A stretch of DNA of 64,000 nucleotides from Pseudomonas kielensis (lineage in GTDB: Bacteria > Pseudomonadota > Gammaproteobacteria > Pseudomonadales > Pseudomonadaceae), in assembly GCF_014236655.1 (NCBI RefSeq), contig NZ_JACMYG010000009.1, positions 124,001-188,000 on the forward strand, given 5' to 3'. Positions 1 to 10,927 of the stretch are shown here, piece after piece (position 1 is the first letter of the stretch; the number at the start of each line of letters is the position of its first letter). The position numbers and the translations under genes were made by a program. A model generated the notes under the pieces. The model saw nothing but the letters and a program-made list of their open reading frames with translations, was not told the origin of the DNA and made no database searches.

Positions 1-1312
1 CGCCCAGCCTGGCTGTCAGGCGCTGGCCGGTATGGGTTTGCCCGGCGCTGCGGATCGCATTGCCGCGTTCATCGAGCAAAATGCTGTAGCCACGGGCCAG
101 GGTCGCCAGCGGGCTGACCACTTGCAGGGTCTGGACCTGACTTTGCAACAGCAGGCGCCGCGACTTGAGCCCTTCACGCATGGCCCGGGGCAGGCGTTCG
201 GCAAAACTGTCCAGGCGCTGGCGCAGCAATGCCAGTTGCCGCCCCGGATGTTGCCCGGCGAGGCGGGTTTCCAGGCGGATCAAGCGTTCACGGCGGGTGT
301 TGAGGCTGCGCTCGAAGGCTCGGCGCAGGCGCATGTCCAGGTCGTCGAGGCGTTGCGCTTGTTGGCGCAGGCGTTCACCCGGGTGACGCAGGCGCCGGGA
401 CATGCCTTCCAGGCGCAAGCGATCGCGCATCAGGCGGTCGCGCATTCGCATCACCAGGCGTCGATGCAGGCTTTCGACCCGGCGCAGCAGGTCGCTGGAG
501 TCCGGTGCCAGCAGTTCGGCGGCGGCCGACGGCGTGGGCGCGCGGACGTCCGCCACGAAGTCGCTGATCGACACGTCGGTTTCATGCCCGACGGCGCTGA
601 CGATCGGCGTGACGCAGGCATCCACGGCGCGGGCCACGGCTTCCTCGTTGAAGCACCAGAGGTCTTCCAGCGAGCCGCCGCCACGGGCCAGGATCAAGGC
701 GTCGAAGCCCCGGGCGTCGGCCAGTTGCAGGGCGCGGACAATCTGCGCGGTGGCTTCGCGGCCCTGCACGGCGGTGGGGATCAGGGTCAGCGACACCTGG
801 GGCGCACGGCGGCGGAACACGCTGATGATGTCGCGGATCACCGCGCCGGTGGGCGAGCTGATGATGCCGATGCGCTGCGGGTGGGCCGGCAGCGGTACCT
901 TGCGCTCGGCGCTGAACAGGCCTTCGGCGCTGAGCTTTTCCTTCAGCGCATCGAACGCCAGGCGCAGTGCACCCTCACCGGCGGGCTCGACGGTGTCGAG
1001 AATCAGTTGGTAGTCGCCGCGCCCTTCAAACAGCGAGACCTTGCCCCGCACCTTGACGGCCAGGCCATCCTTGAGTGCCTGGCGCACCCGCGCGGCGTTC
1101 TGCCGGAACAGCGCGCAACGCACCTGGGCACCGCTGTCCTTGAGGGTGAAATACACATGACCAGACGCCGGGCGGGCGAGGTTGGAGATTTCGCCTTCGA
1201 CCCAGATGTTGCTGAACACGTCTTCGAGCAGCACCCGCGCGCGGCCGTTGAGTTGGCTGACGGTGAGGACTTCGCGGTCCAGGCCGAGTCTTGCAAAGGG
1301 ATCTTTAATCAT
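1..1312 (-). CDS. xseA: Exodeoxyribonuclease VII large subunit (partial, C-terminus off the left edge)
   Basis: Large subunit of exonuclease VII, which degrades single-stranded DNA from both ends into oligonucleotides in the cytoplasm together with XseB. The reading frame starts MIKDPFARLGL, followed by an N-terminal OB-fold (SNIWVEGEISN, then SGHVYFTLKD), a central catalytic domain (RIGIISSPTGAVIRDI, ILARGGGSLEDLW, SAVGHETD) and an arginine-rich coiled-coil stretch. About 437 codons are present and no stop is reached; the family is usually about 450-460 residues, so only the tail is missing. An in-frame ATG three codons upstream (1321) is possible, but MIKDPF is the usual Pseudomonas start. 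It lies 43 bp downstream of a same-strand LysR gene. Family assignment is firm. Confidence 0.95.
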   Translation of the reverse strand, partial: MIKDPFARLGLDREVLTVSQLNGRARVLLEDVFSNIWVEGEISNLARPASGHVYFTLKDSGAQVRCALFRQNAARVRQALKDGLAVKVRGKVSLFEGRGDYQLILDTVEPAGEGALRLAFDALKEKLSAEGLFSAERKVPLPAHPQRIGIISSPTGAVIRDIISVFRRRAPQVSLTLIPTAVQGREATAQIVRALQLADARGFDALILARGGGSLEDLWCFNEEAVARAVDACVTPIVSAVGHETDVSISDFVADVRAPTPSAAAELLAPDSSDLLRRVESLHRRLVMRMRDRLMRDRLRLEGMSRRLRHPGERLRQQAQRLDDLDMRLRRAFERSLNTRRERLIRLETRLAGQHPGRQLALLRQRLDSFAERLPRAMREGLKSRRLLLQSQVQTLQVVSPLATLARGYSILLDERGNAIRSAGQTHTGQRLTARLG

Positions 1313-1355
1313 GGGGCGCATGATAAAGGCAATCTTGCGCCTAATGCACGATCCC

Positions 1356-2252
1356 CTATGCCGGCCGGCTCATGTGTTCCACGAACTGCTGAACCAGCGC
1401 GGTGGGATCTTGCCGGCAGGCGAGGGCGACACTGCTGTAGCAATCCGGGTCGGCCAGGGGCAGGAAGTGAATGTCGGGCGGCGCGATGTCCTGCATCGAT
1501 TCAGGGAGCAGGGCAATGCCGAACCCAGCCTGGATCAATTGCAACTGAGTGGTTTTGCGCGACACCACCCGCGCGGCCTTGGGAAAGAAGCCCTGGCGCA
1601 TGCACAGCTCGGCAGACAGGTAACTCAAGCCGCCGCGTTGCGGGTGAGGAATGGAGATGAACGGCAGCTCCTTCAGTTGCCCCAGCCCGATGCCCTGTTC
1701 AGGCGTGTTGCGCGCCAGTGCATGCCCAGGCGGCACCGCCAGCAGCAAACGTTCGCGATACAGCTCGATGATCTGTACCCCTTCGCGCTGGCGCAGCACC
1801 GGCAAGCGCAGCAGGCCCACGTCCAGGCGACCCTCGGCGAGTTCCTGCAACTGGGCCTCGGAGGACAGCTTGACGATGTCCATCGACACATCGGTCTGCT
1901 GCTCCAGATAAGCGCTGATACCGCCCAACACCCGGCCGCTCATGGGAACGGTGCTGGAGTGACTCAGGCGCAAGGTGCCGAGTTGGCCGTTGCCGACCTG
2001 GGTCGCCATCTCACTGGCCTTGAGCAGTTCACTGAGCAGGCTTCTGGCACGAGGCAGGAAGGCCTGGCCGGCGGCGGTGAGCCGTGGCTGGCGTGCGGTA
2101 CGTTCGAACAGCGGGGTCTGCAGGCGGTTCTCCATGTCCTTGATCTGCCGGCTCAGGGCTGACTGGGCGATGAACAGACGTTCGGCAGCGGCACTGAAAC
2201 TGCCGCACTCGGCGATTTCCACGAAGTAACGCAATTGACGAGTCGAAAGCAC
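1356..2252 (-). CDS. LysR-family transcriptional regulator (next to TSUP exporter)
   Basis: A 298-residue LysR-type regulator. An N-terminal winged helix-turn-helix (RQLRYFVEIAECGSFSAAA, then AQSALSRQIKDME) is followed by a periplasmic-binding-like effector domain. The GTG start at 2252 is chosen because the protein then begins MLSTRQLRYF, the normal LysR N-terminus; the open frame extends 17 codons further upstream without LysR similarity. It is divergent from the TauE/SafE-type exporter starting at 2352, with a 99 bp shared promoter region, the classic layout for a LysR protein controlling its neighbour. The effector ligand cannot be read from the sequence; control of the exporter is inferred. 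Confidence 0.88.
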   Translation of the reverse strand: MLSTRQLRYFVEIAECGSFSAAAERLFIAQSALSRQIKDMENRLQTPLFERTARQPRLTAAGQAFLPRARSLLSELLKASEMATQVGNGQLGTLRLSHSSTVPMSGRVLGGISAYLEQQTDVSMDIVKLSSEAQLQELAEGRLDVGLLRLPVLRQREGVQIIELYRERLLLAVPPGHALARNTPEQGIGLGQLKELPFISIPHPQRGGLSYLSAELCMRQGFFPKAARVVSRKTTQLQLIQAGFGIALLPESMQDIAPPDIHFLPLADPDCYSSVALACRQDPTALVQQFVEHMSRPA

Positions 2253-2351
2253 GAGCCATGCCTTTTTGAGATGGATAGAGGGTCGGGAAGATATTAGTCG
2301 CAATGCTGCAGGCTGGCTAAAGTGATCAGCGCTAAATCAAGGAAAGCCCTG

Positions 2352-3119
2352 ATGAACCTGATCGAGTTGTTGCAACAATGGCCATTTGGCGCCACGGACT
2401 GGCTGATCATCGCCCTGGCAATCAGCCTGGCCTATATCGTGTTTGGCATTGCCGGTTTTGGCACGGCCCTGGTGGCGGGGCCGATCCTGATCCTGTTCAT
2501 GCCGCTGTCGAAAATCGTGCCCTTGCTGGTGCTGCTGGATTTTGTCGCAGCGTTTGGCAACCTGCTGCCCTCGCGCCGTGACGTGGCCAGGCCCGAGTTG
2601 TTACGCCTGCTGCCGTGCATGGCGCTGGGCTGCACCCTGGGGGTGATCTTCCTGCTGAACCTCAAGTCCGACCTGTTGCTGCTGTTGATGGGCCTGTTCA
2701 TCAGTGCCTACGCCATGTACAGCCTGTGGGTGAAGGTTCGCCCAACGCAGTTGGCCGCCGGTTGGGCGATCCCCATGGGCACGGTCGGTGGCTTGTTTGG
2801 TGCGTTGTTCGGCAGTGGCGGCTTTCTATATGCCATTTACCTCAACAGCCGCCTGCCCAAGGACGCCGCCCGCGCCACGCAAAGTGCCCTGATCAGTTGC
2901 AGCACCCTGGTGCGCCTGAGCCTGTTCCTGATCGCCGGGGTCTACGCCGAGCTACCCTTGTTACTGTTGGCCCTGTGCCTGTTGCCGGCCATGGCGCTGG
3001 GATCGTGGATCGGCCTCCGCCTGGCCCTGAAGTTGTCCCGCGAGGCCTTTGTGCGGTTGGTGACCTGGCTGGTGCTGGCCAGCGGGATTGCCTTGCTGAC
3101 CCGCTACTTCAGCACTTGA
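2352..3119 (+). CDS. TSUP (TauE/SafE) family sulfite/organosulfonate-type membrane exporter
   Basis: A 255-residue inner-membrane protein with about eight hydrophobic segments and the two-fold repeat typical of the TSUP family (GIAGFGTALVAGP near the N-terminus, GLFGALFGSGGFLYAIYL in the second half). Known family members move sulfite, sulfoacetate or related anions, but the substrate here is unknown. The ATG at 2352 is preferred over an in-frame GTG at 2322 because AAGGAAA lies eight bases before it. It is divergent from the LysR gene at 1356-2252. A second TSUP/LysR pair occurs at 49.9-51.7 kb. Confidence 0.85.
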   Translation: MNLIELLQQWPFGATDWLIIALAISLAYIVFGIAGFGTALVAGPILILFMPLSKIVPLLVLLDFVAAFGNLLPSRRDVARPELLRLLPCMALGCTLGVIFLLNLKSDLLLLLMGLFISAYAMYSLWVKVRPTQLAAGWAIPMGTVGGLFGALFGSGGFLYAIYLNSRLPKDAARATQSALISCSTLVRLSLFLIAGVYAELPLLLLALCLLPAMALGSWIGLRLALKLSREAFVRLVTWLVLASGIALLTRYFST

Positions 3120-3157
3120 CCTGAGTCTGTCAGGGATTAAGCTGCCGGCCGCAAATC

Positions 3158-3249
3158 CTGTGGGAGCGAGCCTGCTCGCGATGAGGCCATACAGCCAACA
3201 TTGATGTTGCCTGATCCGCCGCCATCGCGAGCAGGCTCGCTCCCACAGG
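3158..3249. repeat. Paired inverted REP elements
   Basis: CCTGTGGGAGCGAGCCTGCTCGCGAT at 3158-3183 is repeated in inverted orientation at 3224-3249. The two copies can form one long stem, and each copy contains its own small GAGC/GCTC palindrome. This is the commonest intergenic repeat in the window and belongs to the Pseudomonas REP type. It sits between the TSUP gene and the next gene and may also act as a transcription terminator. Confidence 0.85.
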
Positions 3250-3282
3250 TCAATCTTTCAGTATTTGTACCAGGCCTGCCCC

Positions 3283-3831
3283 ATGAACTCGCAAAGCATC
3301 CTCGTCCCGAAAATCTCCACCCTGCCGGTGCACGAACCCCGGGCGCGGGCGATTGTGCGGTGGCTGGTGCGCAAGAACATCATCGAAGAACAACTCACTA
3401 CCTGCGGGCGTACCGGCAATCGCATGGCCCACGCCATCGCCCCCGGCGCGCGGGAGGTGGTGCTGCACCCGCAGGCGTTGCCGTTCGGTGAGCCGATCAA
3501 TGGCCTGGAGATCATCACCAAGCGCTGCATCTATACCCCCGCCAAAGGCTTTCTCGAGGAGGCCGGCTGCGCCGAGTGCCGCAAGGAAGTGGGCGAGGCA
3601 TTGTTCGAAAGCCTGGAAGACTGGATGCCTGGGCGCACCGACAACTTCATCTGCCCCGAGTGTGGGCACGAAGATGACATCAATGGTTTTCTGTTCTTGC
3701 AGGAGTGCGGGTTCTCCAACCTGGGCTTCATCTTCAACAATTGGGCCGAGGCCGGGTTCAAGCAGAGTTTTATCGACGAATTTGCCGAGTGGCTGGACTT
3801 GCCTGTCAGTTGGGTCAAGGTCGAGTTATAG
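3283..3831 (+). CDS. Conserved hypothetical protein with two CxxC zinc-binding pairs
   Basis: A 182-residue soluble protein with no signal peptide or membrane segment. Two cysteine pairs (AGCAECRKE and ICPECGHED) look like a zinc-ribbon or rubredoxin-type metal knuckle; the family seems conserved in Pseudomonas, sometimes under misleading transporter-ATPase names, but no Walker motif is present. The start at 3283 (MNSQSILVPK) follows a short non-consensus leader, and an alternative TTG six codons upstream is less likely. It lies just upstream of the guaB promoter on the same strand. I do not recognise a function. Confidence 0.7.
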   Translation: MNSQSILVPKISTLPVHEPRARAIVRWLVRKNIIEEQLTTCGRTGNRMAHAIAPGAREVVLHPQALPFGEPINGLEIITKRCIYTPAKGFLEEAGCAECRKEVGEALFESLEDWMPGRTDNFICPECGHEDDINGFLFLQECGFSNLGFIFNNWAEAGFKQSFIDEFAEWLDLPVSWVKVEL

Positions 3832-3869
3832 GCGGCAACAACCCCCGTCGATCACTGCGTCGATAATAG

Positions 3870-5417
<1,548 letters not shown>

Positions 5418-5438
5418 GGCTTCAGGCAAATCATCAAG

Positions 5439-5473
5439 CAACCGGGGCTGTTTTATTCAGCCCCGAGTTGTTT
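5439..5473 (+). terminator. Stem-loop between guaB and guaA
   Basis: CAACCGGGGCTG (5439-5450) and CAGCCCCGAGTTG (5458-5470) form a strong GC-rich stem with a one-base bulge and a 7-base loop, followed by only TTT. It looks like a weak or partial terminator or an mRNA-processing hairpin in the guaBA message rather than a complete operon end. Confidence 0.55.
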
Positions 5474-5516
5474 CTGAATCAAGACTGTTTCTGAATTACT
5501 AAGACGAGACTGAATC

Positions 5517-7094
5517 ATGGCCCTCGACATTCACGCTCACCGCATCCTGATCCTCGACTTCGGTTCCCAATACACCCAACTGATCGCCCGCCGCGTGCGT
5601 GAGATCGGCGTGTACTGCGAACTGCACCCGTTCGACATGGACGATGAAGCGATTCGCGAGTTCGCTCCCAAAGGCGTCATCCTCGCCGGCGGCCCCGAGT
5701 CCGTGCACGTCGCCGACAGCCCGCGCTGCCCGCAAGCGGTGTTTGACCTGGGCGTGCCGGTCTTCGGTATCTGCTACGGCATGCAGACCATGGCTGAACA
5801 GCTGGGTGGCAAGGTCGAAGGTTCCGAGCTGCGTGAGTTCGGTTATGCCCGCGTTGACGTAGTCGGCAAGAGCCGCCTGCTCGACGGCATCGAAGACCAC
5901 ATCGACGCCGACGGCCTGTTCGGCCTCGACGTGTGGATGAGCCACGGTGACAAAGTCACCAAGATGCCGGAAGACTTCCACATCCTGGCCAGCACCCCGA
6001 GCTGCCCGATCGCCGGCATGTTCAACGACGAGCGCGGCTACTACGGCGTGCAGTTCCACCCGGAAGTGACCCACACCAAGCAGGGCGGGCGCATCCTGTC
6101 GCGCTTCATCCTCGACATCTGCGGTTGCGAAGCCCTGTGGACGCCGTCGAAGATCGCCGAAGACGCCATCGCCAACATCCGTGCCCAGGTTGGTACCGAC
6201 AACGTACTGCTGGGCCTGTCCGGCGGTGTCGACTCTTCCGTCGTTGCTGCGCTGTTGCACAAGGCCATCGGCGACCAACTGACCTGCGTCTTCGTCGACA
6301 ACGGCCTGCTGCGTCTGCACGAAGGTGAGCAAGTGATGGCCATGTTCGCCGAGAACATGGGCGTCAAGGTGATCCGTGCCAACGCCGAAGAGCAGTTCCT
6401 CAACAACCTGGCTGGCGAAAGCGACCCAGAGAAGAAACGCAAAATCATCGGCCGTACCTTCATCGACGTGTTTGATGCCCAGTCCAACAAACTGGACAAC
6501 ATCAAGTACCTGGCCCAGGGCACCATCTACCCGGACGTGATCGAGTCGGCTGGCGCCAAGAGCGGCAAGGCCCACGTGATCAAGTCGCACCACAACGTGG
6601 GCGGCCTGCCGGAAGAAATGAACCTCAAGCTGGTCGAACCTCTGCGCGAGCTGTTCAAGGACGAAGTCCGTCGTCTGGGCCTGGAACTGGGCCTGCCGTA
6701 CGACATGGTCTACCGTCACCCATTCCCAGGCCCGGGCCTGGGCGTGCGGATCCTGGGTGAAGTGAAGAAGGAATACGCCGACCTGCTGCGTCGCGCGGAC
6801 CACATCTTCATCGAAGAACTGCGCAAGGCCGACTGGTACCACAAGGTCAGCCAGGCATTCGTGGTGTTCCAGCCGGTGAAATCGGTCGGTGTGGTCGGTG
6901 ATGGCCGTCGTTACGCCTGGGTCGTGGCCCTGCGTGCCGTGGAAACCATCGACTTCATGACCGCGCGTTGGGCACACCTGCCTTACGAACTGCTGGAAAC
7001 CGTCAGCGGCCGCATCATCAATGAAATCGAAGGCATCTCCCGCGTCACCTACGACGTGTCGAGCAAGCCGCCGGCGACTATTGAGTGGGAATGA
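5517..7094 (+). CDS. guaA: GMP synthase (glutamine-hydrolysing)
   Basis: Amidates XMP to GMP using glutamine and ATP. The 525-residue protein has an N-terminal class I glutamine amidotransferase domain (nucleophile Cys86 in GICYGMQ; His181 and Glu183 in QFHPEV), an ATP-pyrophosphatase domain with the P-loop SGGVDSS at 235-241, and a C-terminal dimerisation domain ending PATIEWE. All catalytic residues are present. It is the second gene of guaBA. The 3' end of guaA is a known integration site for genomic islands; here the gene is intact and no integrase follows. Confidence 0.98.
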   Translation: MALDIHAHRILILDFGSQYTQLIARRVREIGVYCELHPFDMDDEAIREFAPKGVILAGGPESVHVADSPRCPQAVFDLGVPVFGICYGMQTMAEQLGGKVEGSELREFGYARVDVVGKSRLLDGIEDHIDADGLFGLDVWMSHGDKVTKMPEDFHILASTPSCPIAGMFNDERGYYGVQFHPEVTHTKQGGRILSRFILDICGCEALWTPSKIAEDAIANIRAQVGTDNVLLGLSGGVDSSVVAALLHKAIGDQLTCVFVDNGLLRLHEGEQVMAMFAENMGVKVIRANAEEQFLNNLAGESDPEKKRKIIGRTFIDVFDAQSNKLDNIKYLAQGTIYPDVIESAGAKSGKAHVIKSHHNVGGLPEEMNLKLVEPLRELFKDEVRRLGLELGLPYDMVYRHPFPGPGLGVRILGEVKKEYADLLRRADHIFIEELRKADWYHKVSQAFVVFQPVKSVGVVGDGRRYAWVVALRAVETIDFMTARWAHLPYELLETVSGRIINEIEGISRVTYDVSSKPPATIEWE

Positions 7095-7140
7095 TTGGAT
7101 GTCCGGCACTGACCGGCACCCACTAGCAAGAAACACCCTG

Positions 7141-7172
7141 AAGCCCGCGTAAGTGCGGGCTTTCGGCTTTTT
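7141..7172 (+). terminator. Rho-independent terminator after guaA
   Basis: AAGCCCGC (7141-7148) and GCGGGCTT (7155-7162) form an 8 bp stem with a 6-base loop, followed by TCGGCTTTTT. It lies about 45 bp past the guaA stop and should end the guaBA transcript. Confidence 0.8.
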
Positions 7173-7361
7173 GGGTGTGGCAAATTCTGGCAGCTTTGTG
7201 TATCGCCAAGCACTGTCCTACTGCCCTCCGGGATCGTCCCTCCAGTGCCGGGACTAAAACCTGCGCTCGGTGTCAGGGTATCGACAGCCGGGTCAATTCC
7301 AGGAACTTTGGCTCTGCAAGTGGCTCTACTCAGGCCTACTTCTAGCTTGTTCAGGGATCGA

Positions 7362-7919
7362 ATGAAAACCTCTTTGGCTTTTCCGTTAGCAATCACTTTC
7401 GCGCTTGTCATGACCGGCTGCAGTAGCCGCCAGGCGGGTGATTTGACTTCAGAGCCGGTAGTTCCACTGGTCATGAATGACCATCAAGCCAGCATGACTT
7501 TCCGAACCATAGGCGGCGAGGGTGATCATCCTGTCAGTTACACGTACGGCTATGCCAATGCTGGATTTCAGAGCGCGGGTGATCGGGTTTATGACTCCGC
7601 TTACTTCAAGCGCATACCGGCTTATCTGAAGAAAATCGCCGGTGGTACCGACAGCATCAGTCAGCTGGTCGAGGCTGACAAAACCGTTTACGTGGAAGGG
7701 GAGGTCAAGGCCAAATCGTTTACCTTGAACGGTATTCCCATGCCTACGCCGTTCGACAAGGAGCAGCCTGCTGCGCAGCAATTCACGCCGCACGCCAAGA
7801 AGAATTACCTGGTTGAAACCGTGATCGCCGACACGTGGGTCATGAGCGTGTACGAAGTCAGCGCAACCGGTGAGCGCAAAACCATTGGCGTTCGAAAAGT
7901 CGATAGCGCCGCAAACTGA
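7362..7919 (+). CDS. Putative lipoprotein of unknown function
   Basis: A 185-residue protein starting MKTSLAFPLAITFALVMTGCSS, a lipoprotein signal with the acylated cysteine at position 20, so it is probably membrane-anchored in the periplasm. The mature part has no motif I recognise; it is rich in charged and polar residues with an alternating pattern suggesting beta structure. The open frame extends 39 codons further upstream, but only the ATG at 7362 gives a signal sequence. It lies in the guaA-tadA gap with a multicopper oxidase downstream (151 bp), a place where other pseudomonads often have fewer genes. Function unknown. Confidence 0.6.
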   Translation: MKTSLAFPLAITFALVMTGCSSRQAGDLTSEPVVPLVMNDHQASMTFRTIGGEGDHPVSYTYGYANAGFQSAGDRVYDSAYFKRIPAYLKKIAGGTDSISQLVEADKTVYVEGEVKAKSFTLNGIPMPTPFDKEQPAAQQFTPHAKKNYLVETVIADTWVMSVYEVSATGERKTIGVRKVDSAAN

Positions 7920-8070
7920 CCGCGCAGGGAGCTCATGGGTAGCCGCCAACCTGGCCACCCTGCGTCCCGTAGTCACGTGCGCTTTGCTGTTTCTTTCACA
8001 ATTGCGGGTGTATCGTATTCGCCTTTTGCGGGCCCTGGGCCTGCGGCAGATACGTGAGGTAGTTGAGTCC

Positions 8071-9447
8071 ATGTCCTTTACCCGTCGACAAATACTCGGT
8101 GGTCTGGCCGGTCTGGCAGTGGTTGGCGTCGGGGTCGGTGGTGCATCGCGTTACTGGCTGGGGAAAGTGGCGGACGCCAACGCGGGTCATGATTACGAAC
8201 TGATTGCCGCGCCGCTGGACGTGGAGCTGGTGCCCGGGCACAAGACCCAGGCCTGGGCCTTTGGCCCTTCGGCGCCAGGGACCGAACTGCGGGTGCGCCA
8301 GGGTGAGTGGCTGCGGGTGCGTTTCATCAACCACCTGCCGGTGGCGACCACCATTCACTGGCACGGCATCCGCCTGCCGCTGGAGATGGATGGCGTGCCC
8401 TACGTCTCGCAACTGCCGGTGCTGCCGGGCGAGTATTTCGACTACAAGTTCCGCGTGCCGGATGCCGGCAGCTACTGGTACCACCCCCATGTCAGCAGCA
8501 GCGAAGAGCTGGGCCGTGGGCTGGTGGGACCGTTGATTGTCGAGGAGCGCGAGCCCACCGGGTTCAAGTACGAACAAACCCTGAGCCTGAAAAACTGGCA
8601 CATCGATGAACAAGGCAACTTTGTCGAGTTCAGCATCCCCCGGGAAGCCGCCCGTGGCGGTACGGCGGGGCGCCTGTCGACCATCAACGGTGTGCCGTTG
8701 CCCGTCATCGACTTGCCCGCCGGGCAGATCACCCGCGTACGCCTGCTCAACCTCGATAACACCCTGACCTATCGCATCAATATTCCCGGCGTCGAAGCGC
8801 AGATCTACGCGCTGGACGGCAACCCGGTGCAGCCGCGCCCCCTGGGCAAGGAATACTGGCTGGGCCCGGGCATGCGCATCTGCCTGGCGATCAAGGCCCC
8901 GCCGGCAGGCACCGAGTTGTCCCTGCGCAACGGCCCGGTACGCCTGGGCACCCTGCGGTCGGTGGCCAACACGGACGCGCCGGGTGAGTGGCCGCCGGCG
9001 CTGCCCGCCAACCCGGTTGCCGAGCCGGACATGGCCACTGCGCAGAAGCTCAACTTCAATTTCGAGTGGGTCGGTTCGGTCTCGGTCAATGTCGAAAACG
9101 GCAAGCCCCCCAGCCTGTGGCAGATCAACGGCCAGGCCTGGGACATCACCGACAAGACCTGCGCCGACCGACCGATTGCTACGCTCAAGCTAGGCCAAAG
9201 CTACATTTTCGAATTGAAGAACATGACCCAGTACCAGCACCCGATCCACCTGCACGGCATGAGCTTCAAGGTCATTGCCTCGAACCGGCACAAGGTCATC
9301 CCGTACTTCACCGACACCTACCTGCTGGGCAAGAACGAGCGCGCGCAAGTGGCGTTGGTGGCGGATAACCCGGGAGTGTGGATGTTCCATTGCCATGTGA
9401 TCGACCACATGGAAACCGGCCTGATGGCCGCGATCGAGGTGAAGTGA
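8071..9447 (+). CDS. Tat-exported multicopper oxidase
   Basis: A 458-residue periplasmic three-domain cupredoxin oxidase that couples substrate oxidation to reduction of oxygen to water. The N-terminus SFTRRQILGG is a twin-arginine signal. Copper-ligand motifs are complete: HWH at 96-98, HPH at 138-140, HPIHLH at 390-395, and HCHVIDH at 440-446, with the type 1 cysteine at 441. Ten residues after that cysteine, where CueO-type enzymes have an axial Met, this protein has Leu451 (ETGLM), a feature of higher-potential laccase-like enzymes. It overlaps tadA by one base. The substrate is unknown; a laccase-like or metal oxidase role is possible. Confidence 0.88.
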   Translation: MSFTRRQILGGLAGLAVVGVGVGGASRYWLGKVADANAGHDYELIAAPLDVELVPGHKTQAWAFGPSAPGTELRVRQGEWLRVRFINHLPVATTIHWHGIRLPLEMDGVPYVSQLPVLPGEYFDYKFRVPDAGSYWYHPHVSSSEELGRGLVGPLIVEEREPTGFKYEQTLSLKNWHIDEQGNFVEFSIPREAARGGTAGRLSTINGVPLPVIDLPAGQITRVRLLNLDNTLTYRINIPGVEAQIYALDGNPVQPRPLGKEYWLGPGMRICLAIKAPPAGTELSLRNGPVRLGTLRSVANTDAPGEWPPALPANPVAEPDMATAQKLNFNFEWVGSVSVNVENGKPPSLWQINGQAWDITDKTCADRPIATLKLGQSYIFELKNMTQYQHPIHLHGMSFKVIASNRHKVIPYFTDTYLLGKNERAQVALVADNPGVWMFHCHVIDHMETGLMAAIEVK

Positions 9448-9944
9448 TGCGCCAGATTCGTCCGACCGCCATTATCGACCGCAGCCGTGACCAGCACTTC
9501 ATGCGCGAAGCCCTGCTGCTGGCGGCCCAGGGTGCCGCCCTCGGCGAGGTGCCGGTGGGGGCGGTGCTGGTGCAGGAGGGGGAGATCATCGGGCGCGGCT
9601 TCAACTGCCCGATCAGTGGCAGCGATCCCAGCGCCCACGCCGAGATGGTCGCGATCCGCGCTGCCGCCCAGGCCGTGAACAACTATCGCCTGCCCGGCAG
9701 CACCCTCTACGTGACGCTGGAGCCGTGCAGCATGTGCGCCGGGCTGATCGTCCATTCCCGCATTGCGCGGGTGGTGTATGGCGCGCTGGAGCCCAAGGCC
9801 GGGATCGTGCAGAGCCAGGGGCAGTTTTTTACCCAGGGCTTTCTCAACCACCGGGTGTTGTATGAAGGTGGTGTCCTGGCCGAGGAGTGCGGGACGGTGT
9901 TGAGTGAGTTCTTCAAGGCCCGGCGCGCCAAGCCAACAAGCTAA
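9447..9944 (+). CDS. tadA: tRNA-specific adenosine deaminase
   Basis: Deaminates adenosine 34 of tRNA-Arg(ACG) to inosine, allowing wobble decoding. The 165-residue product has the cytidine-deaminase zinc site: His64 and Glu66 in AHAEM, and Cys94 and Cys97 in PCSMCAG. The ATG overlaps the stop of the multicopper oxidase gene (TGATG), so the two are probably co-transcribed and translationally coupled. Residues 1-20 (MRQIRPTAII) match the usual Pseudomonas extension before the deaminase fold. The gene is convergent with cmoB. Confidence 0.96.
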   Translation: MRQIRPTAIIDRSRDQHFMREALLLAAQGAALGEVPVGAVLVQEGEIIGRGFNCPISGSDPSAHAEMVAIRAAAQAVNNYRLPGSTLYVTLEPCSMCAGLIVHSRIARVVYGALEPKAGIVQSQGQFFTQGFLNHRVLYEGGVLAEECGTVLSEFFKARRAKPTS

Positions 9945-9970
9945 AAAACAACGAACTGTGTGGGATTGGC

Positions 9971-10927
9971 TTACTTCTTCGCGACAATCACCGCGCGCAT
10001 TGGCGCTGGCAGCCCTTCGATGGTCTTGCTGTGGTCATCCGGGTCGAGGAAGTCGCTCAGCGACTGATACTTCATCCACTCGGTGGCGCGTTGTTCCTCG
10101 ATCGTGGTCACGCTGACATCGACGCAGCGCACGTCGCTGAACCCGGCGCGGCGCAGCCACAGCATCAGCGCCGGTACCGAGGGCAGGAACCAGACGTTGC
10201 GCATCTGCGCGTAGCGGTCTTCCGGCACCAGCACCTGCTGCTCGTTGCCTTCGATCACCAGGGTTTCGAGCACCAGTTCTCCGCCCTTGACCAGGCAGTC
10301 CTTGAGCGCCAGCAAATGCTCGATCGGCGAGCGGCGATGGTAGAACACGCCCATGGAGAACACCGTGTCGAAGCCTTCCAGGTTCGCTGGCAGGTCTTCA
10401 AAGGGGAACGGCAGGTGCCAGGCATTGGGTTCGGACAGGTAGCGCTGCACCGCCTGGAACTGGCAGAAGAACAGCCAGTTGGGGTCGACGCCGATCACGC
10501 TGTCGGCCCCGGCGCCGAGCATGCGCCACATGTAATAGCCGTTGCCGCAGCCGACATCGAGGATGCGTTTGCCCGCAAGGTCCAGGTGCGGGGCGACCCG
10601 CGACCATTTCCAGTCCGAGCGCCATTCGGTGTCCACGTGCACGCCAAACAGGTCGAACGGGCCCTTGCGCCACGGCGACAGGCCCATCAGCGCGCTGCGC
10701 ATCTGCGCCCGGGTGGCGTCGTCGCACTCGGTGTCCAGGGCAAGGCCATTGAGCAGGTCGACCGTGCTGGGCTGGATCTTCGGCAAGGCATCCAGCGCGC
10801 TTTGCCAGCGCTCCAGGTCACCGTGGCCTTTGTCCATTTTCACATCGAGTTGCGCTTGCAGGGTGTTGGCCCAGTCGGCCAGCGGTGTGCCGGCCAGGCG
10901 GCGGGCGAGGGGAGACAGATCAATCAT
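9971..10927 (-). CDS. cmoB: tRNA U34 carboxymethyltransferase CmoB
   Basis: Transfers the carboxymethyl group from carboxy-SAM to 5-hydroxyuridine-34, making cmo5U in tRNAs that read four-fold codon boxes. The 318-residue protein has the Rossmann methyltransferase core ([16 protein letters not shown]), the downstream [13 protein letters not shown] segment and a normal family length. Its start codon overlaps the cmoA stop (ATGA at 10924-10927), so the two are translationally coupled. CmoA makes the carboxy-SAM cofactor that CmoB uses, so the pair forms a complete two-step unit. It is convergent with tadA, another wobble-base enzyme. Confidence 0.97.
   Translation of the reverse strand: MIDLSPLARRLAGTPLADWANTLQAQLDVKMDKGHGDLERWQSALDALPKIQPSTVDLLNGLALDTECDDATRAQMRSALMGLSPWRKGPFDLFGVHVDTEWRSDWKWSRVAPHLDLAGKRILDVGCGNGYYMWRMLGAGADSVIGVDPNWLFFCQFQAVQRYLSEPNAWHLPFPFEDLPANLEGFDTVFSMGVFYHRRSPIEHLLALKDCLVKGGELVLETLVIEGNEQQVLVPEDRYAQMRNVWFLPSVPALMLWLRRAGFSDVRCVDVSVTTIEEQRATEWMKYQSLSDFLDPDDHSKTIEGLPAPMRAVIVAKK

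Noticed and set aside
32..1660. Long forward frame opposite xseA
   Set aside because: It is the complementary shadow of xseA and the LysR gene in GC-rich DNA, with no family motif; similar shadows lie opposite guaB, guaA, lon, gcd, oprB, the PBP-like gene and the AGPS/GlpD-like genes.
7085..9450. Genomic island at the guaA 3' end
   Set aside because: No integrase and no second copy of the guaA terminal sequence were seen, so only two extra genes are noted, not an island.
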